A DNA stretch of 64,000 nt from Planktosalinus sp963975935 (GTDB lineage Bacteria > Bacteroidota > Bacteroidia > Flavobacteriales > Flavobacteriaceae): NCBI GenBank assembly GCA_963975935.1, contig CAXBIQ010000008.1, positions 62,001 to 126,000 on the forward strand. Direction: 5' to 3'. The notes beneath the pieces were generated by a model, which did no database searches, had not been told where the DNA came from, and saw only the letters and a list, made by a program, of their open reading frames with translations. A program made the translations under genes and the position numbers. Every line of letters starts with the position of its first letter. The first letter of the stretch is position 1. Positions 8,064-16,571 of the stretch are shown in pieces.

Positions 8064-9062
8064 TTATAGATTGGGCAACAGGACCGTGTCAATTACGTGC
8101 ACAATTCCATTGGTAGTTTGTACATCCGGGATGACCATATTGGCTTCAGCACCGCCGTTACCTGCACCGGTAACCGTAAGGGTTCCGTTTGTAAAAGCCC
8201 CTAAAGTAAGCGAGTCACCTCCCAAAGGAGTAACCGTTCCCGCATCAAGCTCACTGGTAAAACTTTCGCCGACAATCACATGGTTAAGCAATACGGTAGC
8301 TACCAGTTCTGCAGGCAACTGCCTGATGTCTGCCGGTTCATTGAACGTAAGGCCCAATGCCGTGCCCAAATCTTTAAACGCCTGGTCTGTTGGCGCAAAA
8401 ACCGTGAAGTCAGGACTTCCGGGAGAGGCTGTCAACGCCCCTGCAAGGTCTGCATAGATCACTGCTTCCACAAGGAAAGACAACTCCGGTGACGTAAACA
8501 CACTACTGCTCTGCAATGCGATGGCAGATTGCACAATATCCACTCCGGTAGCGATCATTACTTTATCAATAACGTGCACGGTACCATTACTGGCAGCAAT
8601 ATCAGTGGCAAGGATTTTTGAACCATTGATGTATAATTCGTCTCCTCTGGTGATAAAACGCCTGTCAGGACCCAGTGCTGAGGTTGACATCCCTCCTGCC
8701 ATAATGTTACTGTTCAGTAAATTTCCATTGGAAACGTGGTACAATAATGTATTTGTCAAAAAGGGTTTCTGCAAAACACCCAGGGTTTCTTCATTGAGAC
8801 CCAAACGTGCAAAGGCATCGTTGGTGGGGGCAAAAACAGTATAGTCACCTGATGGGTCACCGGGATTTGAGTTGCTCAATGTAACGGCGACCTCGCCTGC
8901 AACAGCAGCTGCTTCCAGCGTACTGAAATCAGGATTTGACACCGCTATGTAGGCAATAGAGGGCAGTTCGTCTTCGAATTCTGATTCGGTTTCACAACCG
9001 AAAAGCATCAGACTTACTGTGAGGGGCAAAAAAAGGAATTTGAATATATTTAGATTTTTCAT
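8064..9062 (-). CDS. Lipoprotein with two fasciclin (FAS1) domains
   Basis: Surface or periplasmic lipoprotein of 332 residues. Lipobox MLFGC near residue 23. Two FAS1 domains follow, roughly residues 35-172 and 178-331; each has the FAS1 H1 box (YTVFAPTNDAF and FTVFAPTDQAF) and the H2 box ending in a V-H-V-I-D motif (GTVHVIDKVM, GIVHVIDTVL). FAS1 domains mediate adhesion and matrix contacts. It is 25 bases downstream of the outer-membrane barrel gene on the same strand, so the two are probably co-expressed. Confidence 0.92.
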   Translation of the reverse strand: MKNLNIFKFLFLPLTVSLMLFGCETESEFEDELPSIAYIAVSNPDFSTLEAAAVAGEVAVTLSNSNPGDPSGDYTVFAPTNDAFARLGLNEETLGVLQKPFLTNTLLYHVSNGNLLNSNIMAGGMSTSALGPDRRFITRGDELYINGSKILATDIAASNGTVHVIDKVMIATGVDIVQSAIALQSSSVFTSPELSFLVEAVIYADLAGALTASPGSPDFTVFAPTDQAFKDLGTALGLTFNEPADIRQLPAELVATVLLNHVIVGESFTSELDAGTVTPLGGDSLTLGAFTNGTLTVTGAGNGGAEANMVIPDVQTTNGIVHVIDTVLLPNL

Positions 9063-9087
9063 TGTGTATATTTTTTTGGGTTAGTAA

Positions 9088-9969
9088 TTAAAATGAGTAA
9101 ACAAGGCCGCCGTAAAAACCGGTCGCTTTACCAATATTTCTTCCGGCAACATAGGTGGATGCACCTCCTGAAATACCTATGCCTGATACCACAGGAACAT
9201 ATAAGTTAACTCCAACTCTCGTGAAATTAACCCGTGTGGCGGGAAAGAAGCCTTCAAAGCCTTCGCCCAAAATATCCACACCTTCCTTGTCCGAAAGTTG
9301 GTTGGCTACAAAAGCATCCAGATAAAAACGCGAACCGGCATACCCTAATTTCAACTCTGTCAACAAGGCATCGGGCACCCTGTTTCCGCGAAAGCTATAC
9401 CCGGCCTGACCTGTTGCAAACAAACCAAAGTCTGTTTTAAACGTAGCAAGGGCCAGCATATTAAAACTCGAACCTTGATTACCGATTGCAATAATCGACT
9501 GCAGACCCTCATCAACAGGATAATCAGACAGCGGGGTCTCAAGGCCAATGGCCCCCATCAAATTCAGACTGCTCTTTTCAAAATTTACCGTGTGAAACAG
9601 GTACTTTGCATAAATCTTGATGTCCTGAAAATCTTCACGAGTGTTTTCAAACCCGTTGTTGTCGAGTACCGCTTGTGTGGCATCCCCTTCGGTCTTTACA
9701 TACGGAATGTTTAATATAACATTCAGGCGGTCTGTAATACCTACCTCGCCATAAAAGGACATACTGGTGGTGGTTACTTCATTAAAGACAGGCACACCGT
9801 CTACTTCCTGAGGTACTAAAAAAACCTTGTCATACATCTCCTGTGAATAGGAAAGCGAGAGTGCTCCTTCCCCCTGTTTTTTCATAAAACCGTTGATGGG
9901 GCTTTGGGCGACAATCAATGCCGGGAACAATAAACCAATACATGCTAATAATTTGATTTTTCTTTTCAT
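9088..9969 (-). CDS. Outer-membrane beta-barrel protein, transporter-like
   Basis: 293-residue protein with a signal peptide (cleavage after ALIVAQ, about residue 22) and a series of amphipathic strands ending in an aromatic residue (GGLVYSF), the signature of an outer-membrane barrel. Strand patterns such as GITDRLNVILNIPYVK and LKLGYAGSRFYLDAF resemble the MetA-pathway/phenol-degradation porin superfamily. Substrate unknown. First gene of a likely two-gene transcript with the FAS1 lipoprotein. The 175 bases upstream contain no other gene. Confidence 0.72.
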   Translation of the reverse strand: MKRKIKLLACIGLLFPALIVAQSPINGFMKKQGEGALSLSYSQEMYDKVFLVPQEVDGVPVFNEVTTTSMSFYGEVGITDRLNVILNIPYVKTEGDATQAVLDNNGFENTREDFQDIKIYAKYLFHTVNFEKSSLNLMGAIGLETPLSDYPVDEGLQSIIAIGNQGSSFNMLALATFKTDFGLFATGQAGYSFRGNRVPDALLTELKLGYAGSRFYLDAFVANQLSDKEGVDILGEGFEGFFPATRVNFTRVGVNLYVPVVSGIGISGGASTYVAGRNIGKATGFYGGLVYSF

Positions 9970-10144
9970 TTCTTAATTTTTAGAATTGTTAGTCATACCT
10001 CATTTACGAGAAAAAGAAAAGCACGGTTTTTTCCCACCCAATAATTTTTTATAAAAAACCAAACCCCGGCAGGCTACGTATTTATAAATAGCGCACACAA
10101 GGTGTCAGGCTTTTAAATTATTTACGACTTAAACCACGATCATT

Positions 10145-10621
10145 ATGCTATCAAAATTGCTTTTTGCCTCCTTGAGCTTATATATGATACTGTTCTTTGG
10201 AAGCACCGAAAAAGAATACAGCAAAGAATATTATGAAAACGGAACCCTTAAAGCAGAGGGATGGATGGAGCACAATGAAAAAAGCGGTTACTGGAAATAT
10301 TACTACCCCAATGCAACCCTCCAAAAAAAAGGTCCTTATTATAAGGGTGAAGCGCATGGTTATTGGTATTTTTATTCCCGCGAAAACAAGCTGCTCAAAG
10401 AGGGTCATTATAAAAGAGGAAAAGAAAACGACTGGTGGGTGTTCCACAACGGAAAGGATGCCCTTAAAGTACAGTATCAAAACGGACAGCGCGAAGGCTA
10501 TGCATTGGTGTATGAACAGAACAAACTCCGCAAGGCCCTGAGATATAAACACGATAAAAAGGTGGGTGAATGGACTTCATTGATCCGTTTTAAAATAGAC
10601 AACCCACAGGTTAATTTTTAA
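10145..10621 (+). CDS. Secreted MORN-variant repeat protein (YwqK-like)
   Basis: 158 residues with an N-terminal hydrophobic signal (to about residue 20) followed by at least three MORN_2-type repeats of the form YYENGTLKAEGWMEHNEKSG, WKYYYPNATLQKKGPYYKGE and WYFYSRENKLLKEGHYKRGK. In Bacteroidota such proteins are often labelled 'toxin-antitoxin YwqK family' with no proven toxin role. The stop codon is followed one base later by the start of the GT2 gene, so it heads the glycosyltransferase operon at 10.1-14.8 kb. Confidence 0.78.
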   Translation: MLSKLLFASLSLYMILFFGSTEKEYSKEYYENGTLKAEGWMEHNEKSGYWKYYYPNATLQKKGPYYKGEAHGYWYFYSRENKLLKEGHYKRGKENDWWVFHNGKDALKVQYQNGQREGYALVYEQNKLRKALRYKHDKKVGEWTSLIRFKIDNPQVNF

Positions 10622-11317
10622 ATGAACAAGAACATAAAAGTCATCATCCCGGCATTCAATGAAGAAGCATCCATCGGAAAGGTGATTGCAGAGATCCCTG
10701 CCTTTGTCACAGAAATCATTGTGGTGAACAACACTTCATCAGACGAGACGGCTGCCGTGGCAAAGGCCGCCGGCGCCACCGTGCTCTCAGAAACCCAAAA
10801 AGGCTATGGCTATGCGTGTTTGAAAGGCATGCACTATATCGCACAACAGGCTGAAAAGCCCGATATCATTGTCTTTCTCGACGGTGATTACAGCGATTAC
10901 CCGGAAGAACTCACCAAAATCGTCGCCCCCATTCTGGAACAGGATCTGGACCTGGTGATTGGTGCCCGGGTAAAGCGCTTACGCGAAAAAGGCTCCATGA
11001 CCTTCCCCCAAATCTTCGGAAATTGGCTCGCTACAACCCTGATGGGTCTTTTTTTTAAGTCCCGTTTTACAGATTTAGGACCATTCAGGGCTATAAAATA
11101 CCCAAAACTTTTAGCTTTGCAGATGGAAGACAAAACCTATGGCTGGACGGTCGAGATGCAACTAAAAGCCCTGAAACGAAAATACAGCTATACCGAAGTG
11201 CCCGTGCGTTATAAGAACCGCATCGGCGTCTCAAAAGTTTCGGGAACCGTCAAAGGGGCTGTTATGGCGGGTGTCAAAATATTAGGGTGGATCTTTAAAT
11301 ACAGTTTTAAAAAGTGA
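10622..11317 (+). CDS. GT2 glycosyltransferase, dolichol-phosphate-hexose synthase-like
   Basis: Family 2 transferase of 231 residues, cytosolic face of the inner membrane. Motifs: IKVIIPAFNEEASIGKVI at the N-terminus, IVVNNTSSDET, and the metal-binding FLDGDYSDYPEEL near residue 90; GASxLxFKSRFTDLGPFRAI-like segment (FTDLGPFRAIKY) is typical of polyprenyl-phosphate hexose transferases. It probably makes a polyprenyl-phosphate sugar that the GT-C enzyme at 13428-14789 can use (inference). Overlaps the next gene by 4 bases (GTGA). Confidence 0.82.
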   Translation: MNKNIKVIIPAFNEEASIGKVIAEIPAFVTEIIVVNNTSSDETAAVAKAAGATVLSETQKGYGYACLKGMHYIAQQAEKPDIIVFLDGDYSDYPEELTKIVAPILEQDLDLVIGARVKRLREKGSMTFPQIFGNWLATTLMGLFFKSRFTDLGPFRAIKYPKLLALQMEDKTYGWTVEMQLKALKRKYSYTEVPVRYKNRIGVSKVSGTVKGAVMAGVKILGWIFKYSFKK

Positions 11318-12798
11318 TTTTAGAAAGCATTATTATCGTTATCTATACCCTTGCGCTGGTGTTTATCCTCATCTATGCGCTGGCACAACTCAACCTTCTT
11401 TTTAATTACGTTAGGAACCGGAACAAACAACAAACGGCCCGAAGCATCAACTGGAAAAATCTCGCCGAAGTCCCCCGCGTAACCATTCAACTGCCGGTCT
11501 ATAACGAAAAGTATGTGATGGCACGCCTGCTCAAGAACATCGCTGCAATAGACTACCCCAAAGAATGCCTGGAAATACAGGTGCTCGATGATTCCACAGA
11601 CGAAAGCCTGACCGCCACGGCACAGCTCGTTCAGGAACTTCAGCAGACCGGACTGGACATACAACACATTACCCGCACCAACCGCACAGGCTTTAAAGCC
11701 GGTGCCCTCAAGGAAGGACTGAAAACCGCCAAAGGCCAATACATCGCCATCTTTGATGCCGACTTCCTTCCCAAACCCGACTGGCTCAAACGCACGGTGC
11801 CCCATTTTACATCAGAGAATATCGGGGTTGTACAGACCCGCTGGGGGCATATCAATCGCGATTATTCCATCCTTACCAAAGTACAGGCCTTTGCGCTCGA
11901 TGCGCACTTCAGTCTGGAACAGGTGGGCCGCAACAGCCAGGATCACTTTATCAACTTTAACGGCACGGCGGGCATCTGGCGCAAGCAGTGCATCATCGAT
12001 GCCGGTAACTGGGAGGGGGACACCCTCACCGAAGACCTTGATCTAAGCTACCGCGCCCAGCTCAAAGGCTGGAAGTTTACTTATCTTGAAGATGTGGAAA
12101 CCCCGGCAGAGTTACCCGTGGTCATTAGTGCGGCACGCTCGCAACAGTTCCGGTGGAACAAGGGCGGGGCCGAGAACTTTCAGAAAATGAAATGGAAACT
12201 GCTCACGTCACCCTCTGTTCCGTTTAAGACCAAGATACACGGACTCCTGCATTTGCTCAACAGCACGATGTTCCTCAACATCTTTATCGTCGCGGTACTG
12301 AGCATCCCGATGCTTTATATCAAAAACGAATATGAACATTTAAAAGTTTATTTTATCGTGATGAGCTTCTTTGTGCTCAGCACCCTTATCTTTTTTATCT
12401 GCTACTGGGTGATGTTCAAAAAGATCTACGGGGGCGGGATTGTGAGCTTTTTCAAATACATCGGGATGTTCTTTACCTTTTTCTCCATTGCCATGGGCTT
12501 TTCACTGCACAACACCATCGCCATCCTGGAAGGGCATCTGGGGAAGAAAAGCGAATTCATAAGAACGCCCAAATTCAACATCAACACCCTCAAAGATTCC
12601 TGGAAGGGCAATATCTACCTCAAGGAAAAGCTGTCACCACACGTGCTCATTGAAGGCCTGCTGATGCTTTATTTTGCCTTTGGGATGTACAGCGCTTTTG
12701 TAGTGGGCAAAGAAGGCGACTTCGGTCTCTTCCCGTTTCATTTGATGTTGTTCCTGGGCTTTGGCTATGTGTTTTTTAAATCGCTGCGGTTAAGGTAG
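11314..12798 (+). CDS. Membrane GT2 glycosyltransferase, cellulose-synthase-like
   Basis: 494-residue processive-type GT2 enzyme. One N-terminal membrane helix, a cytosolic GT-A domain with VTIQLPVYNEKYVMARL, VLDDSTDES, DxD in AIFDADFLP, catalytic TEDLDLSYRAQLKGW and the QQFRWNKG box, then about four C-terminal membrane helices. All catalytic motifs are intact. The start is GTG at 11314, inside the TGA stop of the upstream gene, so translation is coupled. Likely adds hexoses to a lipid or glycan acceptor. GC content is clearly higher than in the next gene. Confidence 0.85.
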   Translation: MILESIIIVIYTLALVFILIYALAQLNLLFNYVRNRNKQQTARSINWKNLAEVPRVTIQLPVYNEKYVMARLLKNIAAIDYPKECLEIQVLDDSTDESLTATAQLVQELQQTGLDIQHITRTNRTGFKAGALKEGLKTAKGQYIAIFDADFLPKPDWLKRTVPHFTSENIGVVQTRWGHINRDYSILTKVQAFALDAHFSLEQVGRNSQDHFINFNGTAGIWRKQCIIDAGNWEGDTLTEDLDLSYRAQLKGWKFTYLEDVETPAELPVVISAARSQQFRWNKGGAENFQKMKWKLLTSPSVPFKTKIHGLLHLLNSTMFLNIFIVAVLSIPMLYIKNEYEHLKVYFIVMSFFVLSTLIFFICYWVMFKKIYGGGIVSFFKYIGMFFTFFSIAMGFSLHNTIAILEGHLGKKSEFIRTPKFNINTLKDSWKGNIYLKEKLSPHVLIEGLLMLYFAFGMYSAFVVGKEGDFGLFPFHLMLFLGFGYVFFKSLRLR

Positions 12799-12858
12799 TC
12801 TTATATTTTTTGTATTTTTAATATTCCGCTTTAGCTTATTGATACCCTAAGATGCGAT

Positions 12859-13428
12859 ATGAAGGACTTTATTAAAATCTTGCTTATACTAGTTCTTTCC
12901 TATCCGGTATATTTACTTGTGTACAACATAATGATTAACGGATTAACCCTATTGGGAGGAGGTGATTTCTTTTTTTATACCTATGCTGTTAATTGTACCG
13001 TCGAGCAAACCCTTTCCTTTATAACTTACTATTCCGTCGTTTTTTTAATCAAAACAGCTCTGTTCCTCACGGTTCCTGTATTTAAAATACATCGCTCAAA
13101 AAACATACTTTTACAGGTGTTTGGGGTGTTACTTATCGTGCTTTTCAGCTTTGAAGTATTGAATTTTATAGCCTATGCGATAGACTTACAATTCGACACT
13201 TTTTATCGTTCCTTCTTTTTTGTCTCTTCCGGCACCTATATTCTCAGCCTCGCTTTAAGCTTGCCGGTATTAATCATTCCTGCGTTATTTATATGCATTG
13301 CTTTTTTTCTGATCTATCCGCTTTTGAAAATTACGAAGACTAAAGAAGTTGTTCTTTTGCTTGTACTTCCTCTTTTCAGCGTTCTTTTATATCATTTACT
13401 CTTTAGCAACATCTTTCTTACCGGCTGA
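12859..13428 (+). CDS. Hypothetical polytopic membrane protein
   Basis: 189 residues, almost entirely hydrophobic, with five or six predicted membrane segments and few charged residues except the KIHRSKN loop near residue 80. No family recognised. It sits inside the glycosyltransferase operon, overlapping the next gene by one base (TGATG), so it is probably translated and functionally tied to it. Its base composition is noticeably more AT-rich than the genes on either side, suggesting later acquisition or relaxed constraint. Confidence 0.68.
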   Translation: MKDFIKILLILVLSYPVYLLVYNIMINGLTLLGGGDFFFYTYAVNCTVEQTLSFITYYSVVFLIKTALFLTVPVFKIHRSKNILLQVFGVLLIVLFSFEVLNFIAYAIDLQFDTFYRSFFFVSSGTYILSLALSLPVLIIPALFICIAFFLIYPLLKITKTKEVVLLLVLPLFSVLLYHLLFSNIFLTG

Positions 13429-14789
13429 TGGAAAAACTAAACCTTTACCGCATCCCCCTGCTGATGGTGGCAGCCAGTCTCGTTTTTTACTGGTCTTTTG
13501 CATACCAACTGGAGCGCAGCGACTTTATCAAGCTGTTCAGCCTGTATGCCGCGCTGTTTTTTATATTTTACAAACTGGTGCAAATAAACGCCGGGAATTT
13601 TAAATTTCTCTTATGGACGGGTATCGCTCTCAGGGCTGTGTTTATCCTTTCCATCCCCAACCTCTCGCAGGACTTTTACCGCTTCCTCTGGGACGGACGC
13701 CTGCTGATGCAGGGCATCAATCCGTATCTTTCTACCCCGGCTTCCTTCGCTTTGCCCGGAATGATGGGTATCCATCAAGCACAGGAATTAATCGACGGCA
13801 TGGGCGCCCTTAACGCAAGCCATTACAGCAACTATCCGCCGTTGTCGCAAGGCATCTATGCCCTGGCAGCCTTGCTTGCCGGAAAGAGCATCCTCGGCTC
13901 TGTCATCGTGCTGCGGTTGGTGTTGATTGCCGCAGACATCGGGACGGTGTTGTTTGGTAAAAAGCTGCTGGAAAAGCTTCAACTGCCCGCACACCACATC
14001 TTTTGGTTCTTTTTAAACCCCTTTATCATCATCGAACTCACCGGAAACCTGCACTTTGAAGGCGTGATGGTCTTCTTTCTGGTGGGGGCACTCTACTTTC
14101 TGGCCACCAAAAAATGGCTGTGGAGTGGCATTTTCCTTGGACTTTCGGTAGCAACCAAGTTGCTCCCTTTGCTGTTTTTACCGTTGTTACTGCCTTATTT
14201 TATCACACAGTTCCCCACCAAAGCCGCCGCACTCAAAAAGCTAATCATCTATTATATCACCGTGCTCGCAACGGTGTTGGTATTGTTTGTCCCCTTCCTT
14301 TCTGAGGCCTTTCTGCAAAACTTTGGCAAGACCCTCAGTCTGTGGTTTGTCACTTTTGAGTTCAATGCCAGTGTGTATTACCTCATTCGTTGGATTGGCT
14401 TTGAGACCGTGGGCTGGAACATTATTGGCACCGTGGGCACCATCCTGCCGGTCATCACCCTGTTGTTTGTCCTGTACCTCAGCCTTTTCAGGAAGGCCGC
14501 CTCCATACGGCACCTGGCAACCCTGATGCTTTTTGCTTTTTGCTTTTACCTGCTGCTCTCCACCACCGTGCACCCCTGGTACCTCACCATCCCGCTGGTG
14601 CTGAGCCTTTTTACCCGTTACCGCTTTCTGCTGGTGTGGAGCTTTATGATTGTTTTGAGTTATACCGCCTACGGCCCGGGCGGTTTTCAGGAAAACCTCT
14701 GGCTCGTGGCACTGGAATATGTGGTGGTGATTGGGTATTTTGTTTGGGAAGTGGGGGTGAAGAAAAGGGGTGTTGCTTTGGGAGGGTAG
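13428..14789 (+). CDS. GT-C mannosyltransferase (polyprenyl-phosphate-sugar dependent)
   Basis: 453-residue integral membrane glycosyltransferase of the GT-C type with roughly ten membrane segments. The first loop carries LSQDFYRFLWDGRLLMQGIN, which includes the conserved acidic residue and the WDGR box of PIG-M/GT87-like mannosyltransferases. LSVATKLLPLLFLPLLL is also typical. It should transfer a hexose, probably mannose, from a polyprenyl-phosphate donor outside the membrane, consistent with a donor-making GT2 in the same operon. The start codon overlaps the upstream stop by one base. Confidence 0.78.
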   Translation: MEKLNLYRIPLLMVAASLVFYWSFAYQLERSDFIKLFSLYAALFFIFYKLVQINAGNFKFLLWTGIALRAVFILSIPNLSQDFYRFLWDGRLLMQGINPYLSTPASFALPGMMGIHQAQELIDGMGALNASHYSNYPPLSQGIYALAALLAGKSILGSVIVLRLVLIAADIGTVLFGKKLLEKLQLPAHHIFWFFLNPFIIIELTGNLHFEGVMVFFLVGALYFLATKKWLWSGIFLGLSVATKLLPLLFLPLLLPYFITQFPTKAAALKKLIIYYITVLATVLVLFVPFLSEAFLQNFGKTLSLWFVTFEFNASVYYLIRWIGFETVGWNIIGTVGTILPVITLLFVLYLSLFRKAASIRHLATLMLFAFCFYLLLSTTVHPWYLTIPLVLSLFTRYRFLLVWSFMIVLSYTAYGPGGFQENLWLVALEYVVVIGYFVWEVGVKKRGVALGG

Positions 14790-14792
14790 CAG

Positions 14793-14813
14793 TCACGCGA
14801 TGCAATCGTGTGG
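14793..14813 (+). repeat. REP-like palindrome, copy 1
   Basis: Core CACGCGATGCAATCGTGTGG forms a hairpin (stem CACGCGAT against ATCGTGTG with one G-T pair, loop GCA). Lies 3 bases after the mannosyltransferase stop. Same family as copies at 15427, 16124 and 16520, with two base differences. Confidence 0.75.
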
Positions 14814-14829
14814 AAGAGTAAGGAAGAAA

Positions 14830-15390
14830 TTATATATTTATTAATTCATCAAGATCAACTATACAGTAAACAGCATCCTGATCTGTAAAAGCCCGCCCTG
14901 ATTCATCACTATAAATATAAATATTGTCATTATAAAATATCGGATTACCATACTTAGTAATATTAATATAATATTTATGATTTATAAGTATAGCTTGATA
15001 ATCTTGTCCATATATATAAAACAAGTAGTAATCTGAATAAATAAAATTACTTTGCTCATAATTTAAATTATAAGCAGTTCCCAAGTTTATAAATGGGATA
15101 GTATAATCAAACTTTTTTTTAGATACAGGCCTATTAATATCTTCCCTATAATCCATTAAACTATTTTTTACTTTATCAGGTAATTCTTTAAAAGTCACTT
15201 TATCTTGTGTTTTTATTACTTCATTTAAATCAATTATTTTATAGTTATTAAATATTGGTCTAAAAAAAGCTATAGCGTGACCAGCTACAGGGACCCTATT
15301 TCCTGAAACAATATTATATATAATAGATGCAAAAAGAACTATAATTATTAATAGTAAAACTTTTAACTTCTTTGTAAGCTTCAGATTCAT
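14830..15390 (-). CDS. Hypothetical AT-rich protein with N-terminal membrane anchor
   Basis: 186 residues: a basic N-terminus (MNLKLTKKLK) followed by one strongly hydrophobic helix (residues 11-28) and a periplasmic or extracellular domain rich in Tyr, Asn and Ile (SNFIYSDYYLFYIYGQDYQA). No family recognised. Codon use and composition are far more AT-rich than the neighbouring mannosyltransferase operon. It lies between REP copies 1 and 2, suggesting it arrived with, or was isolated by, these elements. Confidence 0.6.
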   Translation of the reverse strand: MNLKLTKKLKVLLLIIIVLFASIIYNIVSGNRVPVAGHAIAFFRPIFNNYKIIDLNEVIKTQDKVTFKELPDKVKNSLMDYREDINRPVSKKKFDYTIPFINLGTAYNLNYEQSNFIYSDYYLFYIYGQDYQAILINHKYYINITKYGNPIFYNDNIYIYSDESGRAFTDQDAVYCIVDLDELINI

Positions 15391-15426
15391 TCTTTAATCT
15401 CTAAGTTTTTATACGCTTCCTTAGGC

Positions 15427-15454
15427 TCCGTTCCCGCGCGATTGCATCGCGTGG
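15427..15454 (-). repeat. REP-like palindrome, copy 2 (inverted)
   Basis: 28 bases that are the exact reverse complement of copy 3 (16124-16151). Together they bracket the RAYT gene as perfect inverted repeats. Hairpin stem CGCGAT/ATCGCG with loop TGC on this strand and flanking GG/CC pairs after one mismatch. Confidence 0.85.
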
Positions 15455-15491
15455 CTCAACCCCATCCATAATAATCAATAATTAAAACCAC

Positions 15492-16055
15492 TCAACCAAA
15501 ATACTGAAAAACAATAACATTATCCAACAAACCTTTTCTGTCTGCATAATCTGCAGCACTGCTGTAAACATAATCTTCCGGATAATAAACCAAACCTGCC
15601 TTCACCGGATTTTTGTGAATATAATTAATTTTCTGGTAAATCACTTTATTGCTCCACAACTCAATAGGATGATTGTCGTGCCTCCAAAACTGATATTCAT
15701 TCACATTTGATGCTTTTGCACCGGCTTTCCTGAATTGATCCAGTAAAAATTCCTTTCTGCTTTCTTTGGGGTTTTCCTTAATTGCCTTGACGATAGCTTT
15801 GCTCGTAAAACGCTTAAAGTCGCCCAATAGTAGGGCAGGGTCTAAGCCGTCAATACTCCTGAACACCAAATGAACGTGGTTTGTCATAATACACCAGGCA
15901 AAAATATCCATACCCTTATGCTTTTGACAATAGGACAGGCTTTCTATAAGAATGTCTTTATACTCGTTTCTGGTAAATACATCCAGCCACTCCACAACGG
16001 CAAAGCTTACAAAATATAAGCCCTCAGGATTATGAAACTTGTAATTTCTGCTCAT
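15492..16055 (-). CDS. REP-associated tyrosine transposase (RAYT, Y1_Tnp)
   Basis: 187-residue single-strand nuclease/transposase of the IS200-like Y1 (HUH) superfamily, RAYT branch. The HUH box is MTNHVHLV (His60 and His62), and the catalytic tyrosine is in VIYQKINYIHKNPVKAGLV (Tyr140 or Tyr145). FWRHDNHPIELWS is the typical RAYT linker. Length is normal and all motifs intact. It is flanked by perfect 28-base inverted repeats containing the REP hairpin, and two more hairpins lie nearby, the usual relation between a RAYT and the REPs it mobilises. Confidence 0.92.
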   Translation of the reverse strand: MSRNYKFHNPEGLYFVSFAVVEWLDVFTRNEYKDILIESLSYCQKHKGMDIFAWCIMTNHVHLVFRSIDGLDPALLLGDFKRFTSKAIVKAIKENPKESRKEFLLDQFRKAGAKASNVNEYQFWRHDNHPIELWSNKVIYQKINYIHKNPVKAGLVYYPEDYVYSSAADYADRKGLLDNVIVFQYFG

Positions 16056-16123
16056 AGAATAAAATTACAGAATTTCTTATTTATAGCAAGCAGGGCTAAT
16101 GGGAAGTTAGGGAAGGTTAAATA

Positions 16124-16151
16124 CCACGCGATGCAATCGCGCGGGAACGGA
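16124..16151 (+). repeat. REP-like palindrome, copy 3
   Basis: Begins CCACGCGATGCAATCGCG; hairpin stem CGCGAT/ATCGCG, loop GCA, with an A-C mismatch and then CC/GG pairs. Exact reverse complement of copy 2 on the other side of the RAYT gene. Confidence 0.85.
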
Positions 16152-16158
16152 AGTTATA

Positions 16159-16464
16159 TTACCGCAAAGCAAACAATAAAAAAAGAACCATTGTAAACCC
16201 TAACGGAATACCTATAACCAATGAAAGAAAGATACTTTCCAGTGTTTTAAACTCCTTTGAAATAAACTTAAATAATACAAAGCATAAGGCACAAGCCGGG
16301 GTGAAGTATATTATTAGTGCCAAAAGATTACCCGGGGCAAACACGTCAGTAAGTGCGTGAGTATCCTCATCAATATAAAACAACGCAAAACAAGCTAACA
16401 ATACACTTAAAGCAAGGGCCGTGTAGTGCAGCATAGTGGGAGTCTGTGTTTTTACATTTTCCAT
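16159..16464 (-). CDS. Hypothetical small membrane protein
   Basis: 101 residues with three predicted membrane helices (about residues 14-30, 46-68 and 80-98), short polar loops, and no recognised domain. Not clearly part of an operon; it lies between REP copies 3 and 4, 8 bases from copy 3. Length, start and codon use are credible for a real gene, but I cannot assign a role. Confidence 0.55.
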   Translation of the reverse strand: MENVKTQTPTMLHYTALALSVLLACFALFYIDEDTHALTDVFAPGNLLALIIYFTPACALCFVLFKFISKEFKTLESIFLSLVIGIPLGFTMVLFLLFALR

Positions 16465-16519
16465 ATGGGTTGGTTTTTAGTAAGAACGGTTAAGGGGCTT
16501 TGTTTGTTGTATTTTATTA

Positions 16520-16540
16520 CCACGCGATGCAATCGCGGGG
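16520..16540 (+). repeat. REP-like palindrome, copy 4
   Basis: CCACGCGATGCAATCGCGGG and one further base, matching copy 3 over its first 18 bases and diverging after. Same orientation as copy 3; 31 bases beyond the end of the OLD-type ATPase gene. Confidence 0.78.
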
Positions 16541-16571
16541 AAACCAAGAGTAATGATGCTTTGAACAGTTT

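Noticed and set aside
14241..14573. 110-residue antisense frame in the mannosyltransferase gene
   Set aside because: Composition (His/Gln/Gly/Lys-rich) is a reverse-complement artefact of a hydrophobic membrane protein.
14793..16540. CRISPR array
   Set aside because: The four REP copies are far apart, palindromic, in mixed orientation and separated by genes, so they are not regular spaced repeats.
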